DNA of 14,471 bases, from the NCBI GenBank assembly GCA_007116835.1, contig SKHS01000255.1, positions 1 through 14,471 of the forward strand, read 5' to 3'. The stretch is from Halomonas sp. (GTDB lineage: Bacteria > Pseudomonadota > Gammaproteobacteria > Pseudomonadales > Halomonadaceae). The position numbers and the translations under genes were made by a program. Under the pieces are notes generated by a model, which was given only the letters and a program-made list of their open reading frames with translations, searched no databases and was not told where the DNA came from. Below, piece after piece: positions 1 to 6,844 of the stretch; position 1 is the first letter of the stretch, and every line of letters begins with the position of its first letter.

Positions 1-327
1 CAACCGCTGGGTTTGGTTATGCAGCAAGCCGTGTTCCATCGCCGCTCTTACGCAGCTGGCAGTACCTTCAGGGCGCAGCGTCAGGCTGTCACCGTTACGA
101 TCATCAAACGTGTACATCTCTTTTTCGACGATATCGGTGACTTCACCAATAGAGCGGGCAAACAGAGCCGTTTGTTCAACAATCGGGGTGCGGATTTCAT
201 CGAACCCATAACGATGCATTAACTGGCGTACTTTAGCCTCAAAAAATTGCCAGCGAGGGCTCTCGCTGGGCAATAGATCGTTCATACCACGGATAGCTTG
301 AATTTTTTTAGCGGCGGACTTGCTCAA
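1..327 (-). CDS. hisS: Histidyl-tRNA synthetase, N-terminal part (runs off the left edge)
   Basis: Charges tRNA-His with histidine in the cytoplasm; class II aminoacyl-tRNA synthetase, active as a dimer. Only the first 109 codons are in the window. They match the E. coli N-terminus closely: the IQAIRGMNDLLP segment near residues 9-20, IVEQTALF, the IGEVTDIVEKEMYTF block, and the RPEGT start of class II motif 2 near residue 88. The start is a TTG (bases 325-327), chosen because AAGGAG (plus-strand CTCCTT at 334-339) sits 6 nt upstream and the protein then aligns from its first residues; no in-frame ATG precedes the conserved block. It lies 87 nt downstream of ispG on the same strand and has no obvious promoter of its own, so it is probably cotranscribed with it. 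Identity is near certain; the rest of the gene is not visible. Confidence 0.97.
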   Translation of the reverse strand, partial: MSKSAAKKIQAIRGMNDLLPSESPRWQFFEAKVRQLMHRYGFDEIRTPIVEQTALFARSIGEVTDIVEKEMYTFDDRNGDSLTLRPEGTASCVRAAMEHGLLHNQTQRL

Positions 328-414
328 TGAAAACTCCTTGTATGGGAGGCAGCGCTGAAAGCAGACAAAAGAACGGTATGCTCAGCTTCCAGGCTGTGTA
401 TCTCTTACTCGGCG

Positions 415-1530
415 TTACACGCTGCGAGCAATCATATCGTCTTGTTGCTGCTGTTTTTGACGTATTTTCTCGCGGATCAGTTGCTCTAAATCGTCCACCA
501 GGTTGTCATTACGCAGCTTGCTAGCGGGCTTGCCATCGATATACACCAAGTTGGCCGGCGAGCCACCGGTGAGTCCAATATCGGTCTCTTTCGCTTCGCC
601 TGGGCCATTAACCACGCAGCCAATCACTGAAACATCCAGAGGCGTCATGACGTCTTCTAGCCGCTCCTCAAGCTGATTCATGGTGCTAATGACGTCAAAA
701 TTTTGCCGAGAGCAGCTGGGGCAGGCAATAAAGTTAATGCCTTTGGCGCGCAGCCGTAGGCTTTTGAGCATATCAAAGCCAACTTTAATCTCTTCTACCG
801 GGTCGGCGGCGAGTGACACGCGAATCGTATCGCCGATACCATCCATCAGTAGCATGCCAAGGCCAATCGATGATTTGACTGTGCCGGAGCGTAGGCCGCC
901 TGCTTCGGTAATTCCTAGGTGCAGCGGCTGTTCAATACGGGTCGCTAAGTCGCGGTAGGCTGCTACGGCCATGAACACATCAGAGGCCTTAACGCTGACT
1001 TTAAATTCTTGAAAATCTAAGCGATCTAAGTAGTCGATGTGGCGCATCGCTGACTCAACAAGAGCGGCAGGCGTGGGCTCACCGTATTTTTTCTGGAGAT
1101 CTTTTTCCAATGACCCGGCATTGACGCCGATGCGAATCGGAATGCCATGATCACGGGCAGCACTCACAACCGCACGCACTCGGTCTTCACGACCGATATT
1201 GCCTGGGTTGATGCGCAGGCAGTCAACGCCCAGCTCAGCAACGCGAAGGGCAATTTTGTAATCAAAATGGATATCGGCTACCAGCGGAACATCGACTCGC
1301 AGCTTGATTTTGCCGAAGCTTTCAGCGGCATCCATATCGGGTACCGAGACACGTACAATATCCGCCCCGGCTTTTTCCAACTGCTGAATTTGCGCGACGG
1401 TCGCGTCAACATCCAGTGTGTTGGTATTGGTCATGCTTTGAACGGCAATAGGTGCATCGCCACCCACGGCCACGCTGCCAACGTGAATCTGGCGGGATGG
1501 GCGACGTTTGATCGGGGAAGGGGCGTGCAT
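415..1530 (-). CDS. ispG: 4-hydroxy-3-methylbut-2-enyl diphosphate synthase (flavodoxin), IspG/GcpE
   Basis: Penultimate step of the MEP isoprenoid pathway: reductive conversion of MEcPP to HMBPP using a [4Fe-4S] cluster and flavodoxin. An N-terminal TIM-barrel (SMTNTNTLDVDAT, VADIHFDYKIAL, CLRINPGNIG, IRIGVNAGSLEKDLQ) is followed by the cluster domain. With the ATG at 1530 the cluster ligands fall at Cys270, Cys273 and Cys305 and the fourth ligand at Glu312, the same numbers as in E. coli; length is 371 aa against 372. An upstream GTG at 1542 would add four residues and overlap the rodZ stop as GTGA. I prefer 1530 because the protein then begins like E. coli (MHxxxPI), although spacing from the GGAG is long (about 13 nt). 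Tight packing behind rodZ implies one transcript and translational coupling. Being an Fe-S enzyme, it depends on the cluster machinery encoded upstream. Confidence 0.97.
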   Translation of the reverse strand: MHAPSPIKRRPSRQIHVGSVAVGGDAPIAVQSMTNTNTLDVDATVAQIQQLEKAGADIVRVSVPDMDAAESFGKIKLRVDVPLVADIHFDYKIALRVAELGVDCLRINPGNIGREDRVRAVVSAARDHGIPIRIGVNAGSLEKDLQKKYGEPTPAALVESAMRHIDYLDRLDFQEFKVSVKASDVFMAVAAYRDLATRIEQPLHLGITEAGGLRSGTVKSSIGLGMLLMDGIGDTIRVSLAADPVEEIKVGFDMLKSLRLRAKGINFIACPSCSRQNFDVISTMNQLEERLEDVMTPLDVSVIGCVVNGPGEAKETDIGLTGGSPANLVYIDGKPASKLRNDNLVDDLEQLIREKIRQKQQQQDDMIARSV

Positions 1531-1538
1531 AGGGCGGG

Positions 1539-2522
1539 TCACTCTCCCAAGGTAAAGCGGGCAACATTGTTGGCACCAGCGCGCTGACGAAGATTAATAT
1601 CTTCGCCTTGGTAGCGCAGCTCTACACCAGTGGAGTTGCCGATGGTTAAACGAAAAGGCGGTTCGCCCTCAACACTGGCCGTGGTGCCCGGTGTTTGCAG
1701 GCCAACGAACACCCGCTGGTTGGTAGCATCGAATATTTCAGTCCAAGACTGCTCGTTAAACGTTAGCTCAAGCAGGTTCGGATTAACCGCCGGTGCGGCT
1801 TCTGCTGTGTCATCGGCCGTGTCAGCCTGCTCTGGGGTATCTGCGGCGGCAAGCTCAGCACTTTCTGCTGCCTCTTGCGTGGGCGTGGCGGCGTCTAGGT
1901 TGCTTGAATCAGCGGTAACAACAGCGTCACTGGCCACGCTGCCTTCTTCTTCAGCGGGTTCCGCCGACGTGCTGGTGGGAAGCTGAGGCGTGGCCACAAG
2001 CGTTTGCTCGGGGGCTGGCGGAGGGGAAGCAGCAGGTGACGTTGTCAGGCCGCTCTCTTCCTCTATTGAGGCCGCGCTACCCATGCTGGGTGGCTCACTG
2101 CCACCGCGACTCTGCCACCACATCACCGTGACGGCAATTAACCCTACAATCACCAACAGGGTTACGAGCTTAAAAAGCCATGCGCCAATACGCGAAGGCG
2201 GCCGGATGATCGATACTGGGGTAACTCTACGGTCGGGCTCTGCACTTCCATGGCTGGCTTGGTAGGCATCCAGCACCAAGCGATCATCCATCCCGAGATA
2301 CCGGGCGTAGGCACGCAAATAGCCTCGGCGATAGGCGGCCACCGGGATCTCTTCGTAGTTATTTTGCTCCAATCCATCAACAACGGCTGGGCGAAGGTTA
2401 AGCGCCCGTGCCGCATCACCAAGCGGTACGCCTAAGGATTCACGCTGGCGTGAAAGCAGTTCGCCTGGCGTAGTAGTTGAGCTAGCGGTAGTAACATTAT
2501 CGTGTGACTGTGTATCGCTCAT
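1539..2522 (-). CDS. rodZ: RodZ-type cytoskeletal membrane protein with N-terminal HTH
   Basis: Inner-membrane protein that links the MreB cytoskeleton to the elongation machinery and sets rod shape. 327 aa, close to the E. coli length. Order of parts: an Xre-like helix-turn-helix domain at about residues 20-88 (GELLSRQRESLG, VVDGLEQNNYEEIP, YLRAYARYLG); a basic juxtamembrane stretch (RPPSR); one membrane helix at about 115-136; a long Ala/Ser/Thr/Pro/Glu-rich periplasmic linker at about 140-245; and a C-terminal beta domain (DUF4115-like) at about 250-327 containing FNEQSWTEIFDA and GNSTGVELRYQGEDINL. The ATG at 2522 has AAGGA 9 nt upstream. The stop overlaps a possible GTG start of ispG by 4 nt. 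Some annotations call such genes a HTH domain protein or DUF4115 protein; the architecture supports RodZ. Confidence 0.93.
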   Translation of the reverse strand: MSDTQSHDNVTTASSTTTPGELLSRQRESLGVPLGDAARALNLRPAVVDGLEQNNYEEIPVAAYRRGYLRAYARYLGMDDRLVLDAYQASHGSAEPDRRVTPVSIIRPPSRIGAWLFKLVTLLVIVGLIAVTVMWWQSRGGSEPPSMGSAASIEEESGLTTSPAASPPPAPEQTLVATPQLPTSTSAEPAEEEGSVASDAVVTADSSNLDAATPTQEAAESAELAAADTPEQADTADDTAEAAPAVNPNLLELTFNEQSWTEIFDATNQRVFVGLQTPGTTASVEGEPPFRLTIGNSTGVELRYQGEDINLRQRAGANNVARFTLGE

Positions 2523-2561
2523 GGCTGAGCATCCTTCAATAATTAGGTGATCAGGGCACTA

Positions 2562-3296
2562 TTAGTCAACAGTCAATAAGCGCTGGTAGTTCGCTGCTGC
2601 GGCGTGGTCGCCGCGTGCGTGGGCGATATCGATTGCCATTTCCAGCGCTACTGGATCTTGCCCAGCCAGTTGCAAGTAGCTTTGCAACGGCTCCCAGGCT
2701 TGACCGTAATTGCCCTGTGAAACTTCAAGTTCGGCTAATAATAAATATCCACGTGGGCTACGTGGATCGATACTCACCGCGCGCAGTAAGTGGTTGCGCG
2801 CTGCTTCAATGTTGTCGACTGCCAGGTAACACTGCCCTAGGTTAGTAAATAATTGGGCACGATTGGCATATTGGGCATCCTCAGATGCGGTTTCCAACTG
2901 CTCGCAGGCGGCGTTAAAATACCCCTGCTGATATAAAAACGCCGCATAATTATTGCGTGCGCGTGTGAAAGAGGGAGCTGATTGAACCGCCTGCTGAAAA
3001 TACTGGCTGGCAAGCTCATTTTCGCTCTGCTGTTGATAGACCAGCGCAAGTGCTTGAAGTGCTTCGGCATGGCGGGAATCAATTTCAAGCGCACGCTCAA
3101 GAGCGCTGAGCGCGCGAGCAAGATTGTCGCGCTCCAAATAGGCCACACCTAACTGCGTGTAGGCCTCGGCAGCCGCTTGATTTGCCTGAGGGGATGCACT
3201 GTGTGAAGCGGCACAGCCGGCAAGCAACATGCTGCTGAAAAGCACTGACAGCATGGGCACCCTGGACGGGTAAAAGTGCCTGCGGTGACCGATCAT
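2562..3296 (-). CDS. pilW: Type IV pilus biogenesis/stability lipoprotein PilW (PilF-like), TPR protein
   Basis: Outer-membrane lipoprotein of the PilF/PilW family, which acts as pilotin for the PilQ secretin and so supports type IV pilus assembly. 244 aa from the ATG at 3296. The N-terminus is a lipoprotein signal: a basic stretch (HRRHFYPSR), a hydrophobic core (MLSVLFSSMLL) and a lipobox LAGC with the modified Cys at 28. About six tetratricopeptide repeats follow from residue 44 to the end (for example AYTQLGVAYLERDNLARAL and LFTNLGQCYLAVDNIEAA). I chose this ATG over an in-frame TTG 30 nt upstream because AGAGGG lies 6 nt before it. The position between rlmN and rodZ is that of pilF in Pseudomonas, as I recall it. 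No pilus genes are otherwise in view, so the pilus role rests on family and synteny. Confidence 0.9.
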   Translation of the reverse strand: MIGHRRHFYPSRVPMLSVLFSSMLLAGCAASHSASPQANQAAAEAYTQLGVAYLERDNLARALSALERALEIDSRHAEALQALALVYQQQSENELASQYFQQAVQSAPSFTRARNNYAAFLYQQGYFNAACEQLETASEDAQYANRAQLFTNLGQCYLAVDNIEAARNHLLRAVSIDPRSPRGYLLLAELEVSQGNYGQAWEPLQSYLQLAGQDPVALEMAIDIAHARGDHAAAANYQRLLTVD

Positions 3297-3356
3297 GTAC
3301 ACCCTCTTCAAGTATCCAGCTAACAAACCGCCATGTGGCGACTTAAAAACGTGTCC

Positions 3357-3385
3357 ATCAAAGCGCCGTGTTCGATGGAAGTCAA
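3357..3385 (-). promoter_or_regulatory. Candidate sigma70 promoter for pilW-rodZ-ispG(-hisS)
   Basis: Read on the minus strand: TTGACT (3380-3385), a 17-bp spacer, then TTTGAT (3357-3362), five and four of six consensus bases. It lies in the 101-bp gap after rlmN and would start transcription about 55 nt before the pilW ATG. The -35 is good and the -10 is mediocre, so this is plausible but unproven. Confidence 0.4.
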
Positions 3386-3397
3386 GATAACTACGGT

Positions 3398-4582
3398 TTA
3401 GTCCGCATCAAGTTGCACCGATTGTATATAGCGTGCGCTTCGTTTAGTGCGGTCTTTGACTCGGCCTACCAGCTGTCCGCAGGCTGCATCGATGTCCTCG
3501 CCCCGTGTGACGCGTACGGTGGCGTTGTAACCCAAGTCGTATAACCACTGTTGAAAGCGCATCACTTGGTTGCGTGAGGGCTTTTCATAGCCTGAGTTAG
3601 GAAATGGGTTGAACGGTATCAGGTTAATTTTGCAGGGCAGTTCTTTTAACAGCGCTGCGAGCTGCTCGGCATGCTCCTGCTGATCATTCACGTCTCGAAT
3701 TAACGTGTACTCAATGGTGACTTGGCGGTTATCTGGGCATTTAGACAGGTAACGGTGACATGCATCCAGTAACGCGCGAATGTTATATTTCCGATTAATC
3801 GGCACCAGCTCGTTGCGCAGCTCATCGGTAGAGGCATGCAACGAAATGGCCAGGCTAACGTCAATTTCGTCGCCCAGTTTATCGATCATCGGTACCACGC
3901 CTGATGTTGAAAGCGTGACGCGGCGTTTGGAGAGCCCATAGCCATTATCGTCAAGCATTAGCTTCATGGCGGGTACGACGTTGTCAAAATTGAGCAAGGG
4001 TTCGCCCATGCCCATCATGACAACGTTGGTAACCGGGCGGTTGGCGGTGTCGCGGCGCGGGCCGACACTGCGCTGAGCGACCCATACCTGGCCGATAATT
4101 TCGGCGGCGGTTAGGTTGCGTTGAAAACCTTGCTTCCCGGTGGAGCAAAAGCTGCAGTCTAAAGAGCAGCCGACCTGGGAGGAGACGCACAGCGTCCGGC
4201 GCTTGCCGTTTTCCGCAGGAATCAGCACCGTTTCCACGTAGCTGCCATCTTCGACTTCCAAGACCCACTTGCGGGTGCCGTCGCTGGAAGTGCCTTCATA
4301 AACAACGCCGGGGCCACGAATCTCAGCTACCTTCGCCAGCTTTTCACGCAGCGGTTTGGAGAGATTCGTCATGGTAGCAAAGTCATCGCTACCTTCTTGG
4401 TGAATCCACTTCATTAGCTGGGCAGCACGAAACTTCTTTTCGCCAATCGATAAAAAGAAGGCTTCCATCTGCTCGCGGGACATACCCAGCAGGTTCTGGC
4501 GCTCTGGCGCATGGTTGGCGTCAGGTGAGCTGTCGGTGGACGAGAGAGAAGCAGGCATAGGTTGGGCTACGGTGGTGGTCAT
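3398..4582 (-). CDS. rlmN: Dual-specificity 23S rRNA A2503 / tRNA A37 C2-methyltransferase RlmN
   Basis: Radical SAM enzyme that methylates C2 of A2503 in 23S rRNA and of A37 in several tRNAs, using a [4Fe-4S] cluster and two SAM molecules. 394 aa (E. coli 384). The radical SAM motif CSLDCSFC gives Cys139, Cys143 and Cys146. The methyl-carrying and resolving cysteines are Cys368 (DIDAACGQL) and Cys132 (TLCVSSQVG), matching E. coli Cys355 and Cys118. The core (NVVMMGMGEPLLNFDNVVPA, KRRVTLSTSGVVP, CKINLIPFNPFPNSGY) is intact. The first 30 residues are poorly conserved and rich in Ser/Thr/Ala/Pro. The ATG at 4582 lacks a clear Shine-Dalgarno, so an internal ATG (residue 9 or 34) cannot be excluded. 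It follows ndk, separated by a GC hairpin. Confidence 0.96.
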   Translation of the reverse strand: MTTTVAQPMPASLSSTDSSPDANHAPERQNLLGMSREQMEAFFLSIGEKKFRAAQLMKWIHQEGSDDFATMTNLSKPLREKLAKVAEIRGPGVVYEGTSSDGTRKWVLEVEDGSYVETVLIPAENGKRRTLCVSSQVGCSLDCSFCSTGKQGFQRNLTAAEIIGQVWVAQRSVGPRRDTANRPVTNVVMMGMGEPLLNFDNVVPAMKLMLDDNGYGLSKRRVTLSTSGVVPMIDKLGDEIDVSLAISLHASTDELRNELVPINRKYNIRALLDACHRYLSKCPDNRQVTIEYTLIRDVNDQQEHAEQLAALLKELPCKINLIPFNPFPNSGYEKPSRNQVMRFQQWLYDLGYNATVRVTRGEDIDAACGQLVGRVKDRTKRSARYIQSVQLDAD

Positions 4583-4605
4583 GGTGGTCAGCGTTCAAAG
4601 CAAAG

Positions 4606-4624
4606 GCGGGGGCTATGCCCCCGC
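4606..4624 (-). terminator. GC-rich hairpin after ndk, probable terminator or attenuator
   Basis: Perfect 8-bp stem GCGGGGGC / GCCCCCGC with a 3-nt loop. It begins 42 nt beyond the ndk stop. On the minus strand it is followed by CTTTGCTTTG, only a weak T-rich tract, so termination may be partial and allow read-through into rlmN, whose ATG is 23 nt further on. On the plus strand it is followed by AAAAA, so it would not act that way round. Confidence 0.5.
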
Positions 4625-4666
4625 AAAAATGGCCGGCAACGGATGTTGAATCGGCGGCACGCTAAC

Positions 4667-5092
4667 TTAGCGCGGGCAAATTTCGTCGTTACCGAAGAAG
4701 TAGCTAATTTCGCGCGCAGCGCTTTCTGCAGAATCAGAACCATGGACAGCGTTGGCGTCGATTGTTTCCGCAAAGTCAGCGCGAATTGTGCCCGGAGCGG
4801 CTTCTTTCGGGTTAGTAGCGCCCATCAGCTCGCGGTTTTTAGCAATCGCACCTTCACCTTCTAGCACTTGCACGACAACCGGGCCAGAGGTCATAAAGCC
4901 AACCAGGTCTTTGAAGAAGGGGCGCTCTTTGTGCTCGGCGTAAAAACCGCCCGCTTTCTCTTCAGAAAGATGCACCATTTTAGCCGCAACAACGTTCAGG
5001 CCTGCTTTTTCAAAGCGCGCAATGATGTCGCCAATGGCATTTTTAGCAACGGCGTCAGGCTTGATAATAGAAAGAGTGCGTTCAGTTGCCAT
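4667..5092 (-). CDS. ndk: Nucleoside diphosphate kinase
   Basis: Transfers the gamma phosphate from ATP to nucleoside diphosphates through a phosphohistidine, balancing NTP and dNTP pools in the cytoplasm. 141 aa, the usual bacterial length (E. coli 143). It starts with the typical ERTLSIIKPDAV and carries the active-site His117 in NAVHGSDS, the substrate-contacting Lys11 in IIKPD, and ERPFFKDLVGFMTSGPV. The ATG at 5092 has AAGGAG 8 nt upstream. It lies 163 nt after iscA with its own promoter. In Pseudomonas it follows the isc operon too, but there iscA, hscB, hscA, fdx and iscX come before it; here it comes straight after iscA. Confidence 0.98.
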   Translation of the reverse strand: MATERTLSIIKPDAVAKNAIGDIIARFEKAGLNVVAAKMVHLSEEKAGGFYAEHKERPFFKDLVGFMTSGPVVVQVLEGEGAIAKNRELMGATNPKEAAPGTIRADFAETIDANAVHGSDSAESAAREISYFFGNDEICPR

Positions 5093-5204
5093 GATGAAAT
5101 CTCCTTAAAAGGCATAAAGCAAAAGTGCCACCCCGGAAGGCCGAGGCGGCGCAGGAAAAATGAGTCGGCAGAATCTGATTGAGACGGGTTGCCGAGTGGT
5201 CGCG

Positions 5205-5233
5205 ATTATAGCGCCTCAACGGGGTGATGAATA
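5205..5233 (-). promoter_or_regulatory. Probable ndk promoter
   Basis: On the minus strand a perfect -10 TATAAT (5205-5210) lies 17 bp after TATTCA (5228-5233), a weak -35. Transcription would begin near 5198, leaving a leader of about 105 nt before ndk. That leader holds a loose inverted repeat TCGGCA ... TGCCGA followed by CATTTTT, which could be a weak attenuator, but the stem is short. The -10 is the strongest evidence here. Confidence 0.6.
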
Positions 5234-5255
5234 CCGGTGATGAAGCGCTAAACGC

Positions 5256-5582
5256 TTAGACCGTGAAGCTTTCGCCGCAGCCACACTGATCTTTAACGTT
5301 TGGGTTGTTGAAGCGGAAAAAACGATTAAGTCCCTCGCTCACATAGTCCACTTCGCTGCCGTTGAGCATTTCTAGCGCGTCGGGTGCCACGTAAACGCAG
5401 GCGCCGTGCTCTTCAAAGCGTATTTCGTCTTCGCTGACCTCATCGGCAAAGTCGAGGACGTAGCTATAGCCAGAGCATCCGCTAGGTTTAACGGACACCC
5501 GCAGGCCTAACCCTTGGCCGCGTTCGTCAAGCACAAGGCGGATTTGCTGAGCAGCAGCGGGCGTAATATTGAGAGTTGCCAT
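5256..5582 (-). CDS. iscA: A-type iron-sulfur carrier protein IscA
   Basis: A-type carrier that binds iron or Fe-S clusters and passes them to target enzymes. 108 aa against 107 for E. coli IscA. All three ligand cysteines are present: Cys36 in SGCSGY, and Cys100 and Cys102 in CGCGES. The segment NNPNVKDQCGCGESF matches IscA better than ErpA or SufA by eye. The ATG at 5582 has a near-perfect Shine-Dalgarno (AAAGGAGGA, about 6 nt upstream). It begins 56 nt after the iscS stop, the place normally held by iscU, and no hscB, hscA or fdx follows. With no scaffold encoded nearby it may serve another assembly system such as SUF; that is inference. Confidence 0.93.
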   Translation of the reverse strand: MATLNITPAAAQQIRLVLDERGQGLGLRVSVKPSGCSGYSYVLDFADEVSEDEIRFEEHGACVYVAPDALEMLNGSEVDYVSEGLNRFFRFNNPNVKDQCGCGESFTV

Positions 5583-5638
5583 GGGGCGTCCTCCTTTAAG
5601 AAGTCTGTTGGTTGAGTGCCGAGTGGGCCATCAGCCAT

Positions 5639-6808
5639 TTAACGCGTTGATGAGCGAAGGCCGCTCAGTGCGTGGCGTAGTAAGTTGAGTGCGTGGTCTA
5701 TGTCGGCGTCGGTGGTAAAGCGCCCAAAGCTAAAGCGAATTGATGAGAGGGCAAGCGCACGCGGCGTGCCAATTCCCAGCAGTACGTAAGAAGGGTCAAC
5801 GCTTGCAGAATTACACGCAGACCCGGTTGAGACAGCGACATCGCGCAGCGCCATCAACAGCGACTCACCCTCTACCCCTTGAAATGCCAAATTTAAAATA
5901 TTGGGAACAGCATTTTCCAGGGGTGAGTTGGCAATCACACCGTCAACATCTTCAAGCCCCTTTAAAAACCGTTCGCGCAGCAACGTAATGCGTGCCTGAT
6001 CGTCTTCGTGCTGCTGGTGCATAAGTGCAAAGGCTTCGCCCATGCCAGCAAGTTGATGAGTGGGCAACGTGCCAGAGCGCATACCGCGCTCATGACCACC
6101 ACCATGGATTAGCGCCTCTATGCGTATATCCGGGTGACGTTTCACGTACAGGGCACCAACCCCTTTAGGGCCATAGGCCTTGTGGCCTGACAGCGACATT
6201 AAGTCAACCTGCTGTGCCACCACGTCTAACGCGATACGTCCAACGGCTTGCGCTGCATCGGTATGAAACGCAGCGCCAAACTCATGGGCAATGCCTGCCA
6301 GCGCGGTAATATCATTAATGCTACCCAGCTCGTTATTAACTGCCATCAGTGACACCAGGGCAGTGTCATCGCGCATAGCCGCGTGAAGCTGCTCAGGTGT
6401 TGTGCGGCCGTCTCGGCCTGGTGTTAGCCACGTTACCTCAAAGCCTTCGCTCTCTAGGGCTTTGGCGGTATCAACAACGGCTTTATGTTCAATGGTTGAG
6501 GTCACCATATGCATGCCGCGCTCACGGTTGGCACGCATATAGCCTATCAACGCGAGGTTGTTTGCTTCCGTTGCGCCACTGGTCCAAACGATTTCACGTG
6601 GGTCGGCACCTATCATATCCGCCACCTGGCGACGCGCCTGCTCTACCACTTGCTCTGCTTGCCAGCCCAGCATATGGCTGCGTGAAGCGGGGTTGGCAAA
6701 AAGCTGGTCAACGGTTAAGTAGCGCTGCATGACGTCGGCCACGCGCTTATCAACCGGCGTGGTGGAGGCGTAATCCAAATAAATGGGCAGCGTAAGGGGT
6801 GGAGTCAT
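5639..6808 (-). CDS. iscS: Cysteine desulfurase IscS, lacking the usual C-terminal tail
   Basis: PLP enzyme that takes sulfur from cysteine as a persulfide and donates it for Fe-S clusters, tRNA thiolation and cofactors. 389 aa from the ATG at 6808. Visible landmarks: LPIYLDYASTTPVD at the start, TSGATEANNLA, the PLP lysine Lys210 in SGHKAYGPKG, GGGHERGMRSGT, and the catalytic Cys332 in STGSACNSAS (E. coli Lys206 and Cys328, a constant offset of 4). It ends at LSGLRSSTR, equivalent to E. coli residue 385, so about 19 C-terminal residues present in E. coli IscS (404 aa) are absent. Those residues belong to the region implicated in binding IscU, which this operon also lacks. Starts at 6814 (ATG) or 6823 (TTG) are possible; 6808 was chosen for a GGAA 9 nt upstream. 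Cotranscribed with iscR. Confidence 0.95.
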   Translation of the reverse strand: MTPPLTLPIYLDYASTTPVDKRVADVMQRYLTVDQLFANPASRSHMLGWQAEQVVEQARRQVADMIGADPREIVWTSGATEANNLALIGYMRANRERGMHMVTSTIEHKAVVDTAKALESEGFEVTWLTPGRDGRTTPEQLHAAMRDDTALVSLMAVNNELGSINDITALAGIAHEFGAAFHTDAAQAVGRIALDVVAQQVDLMSLSGHKAYGPKGVGALYVKRHPDIRIEALIHGGGHERGMRSGTLPTHQLAGMGEAFALMHQQHEDDQARITLLRERFLKGLEDVDGVIANSPLENAVPNILNLAFQGVEGESLLMALRDVAVSTGSACNSASVDPSYVLLGIGTPRALALSSIRFSFGRFTTDADIDHALNLLRHALSGLRSSTR

Positions 6809-6844
6809 CGTCATAGGTTCCAACGTGCGGTGAAAGCAAAGCCG

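Noticed and set aside
1147..1587. 146-codon open frame on the plus strand across ispG
   Set aside because: It lies antisense to the conserved ispG coding region and its product shows no recognisable domain; it is a shadow of that gene's codon use.
1801..2060. Repeat-like Ala/Ser/Glu coding stretch
   Set aside because: This is the low-complexity periplasmic linker of RodZ, normal for the family, and not a DNA repeat.
3297..3326. TTG start 10 codons upstream for pilW
   Set aside because: The ATG at 3296 has a good ribosome site and gives a well-formed lipoprotein signal; the TTG has none.
5583..5638. Possible remnant of iscU or of the lost IscS tail between iscS and iscA
   Set aside because: The 56 nt were read in all minus-strand frames; none resembles IscU or the E. 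coli IscS C-terminus.
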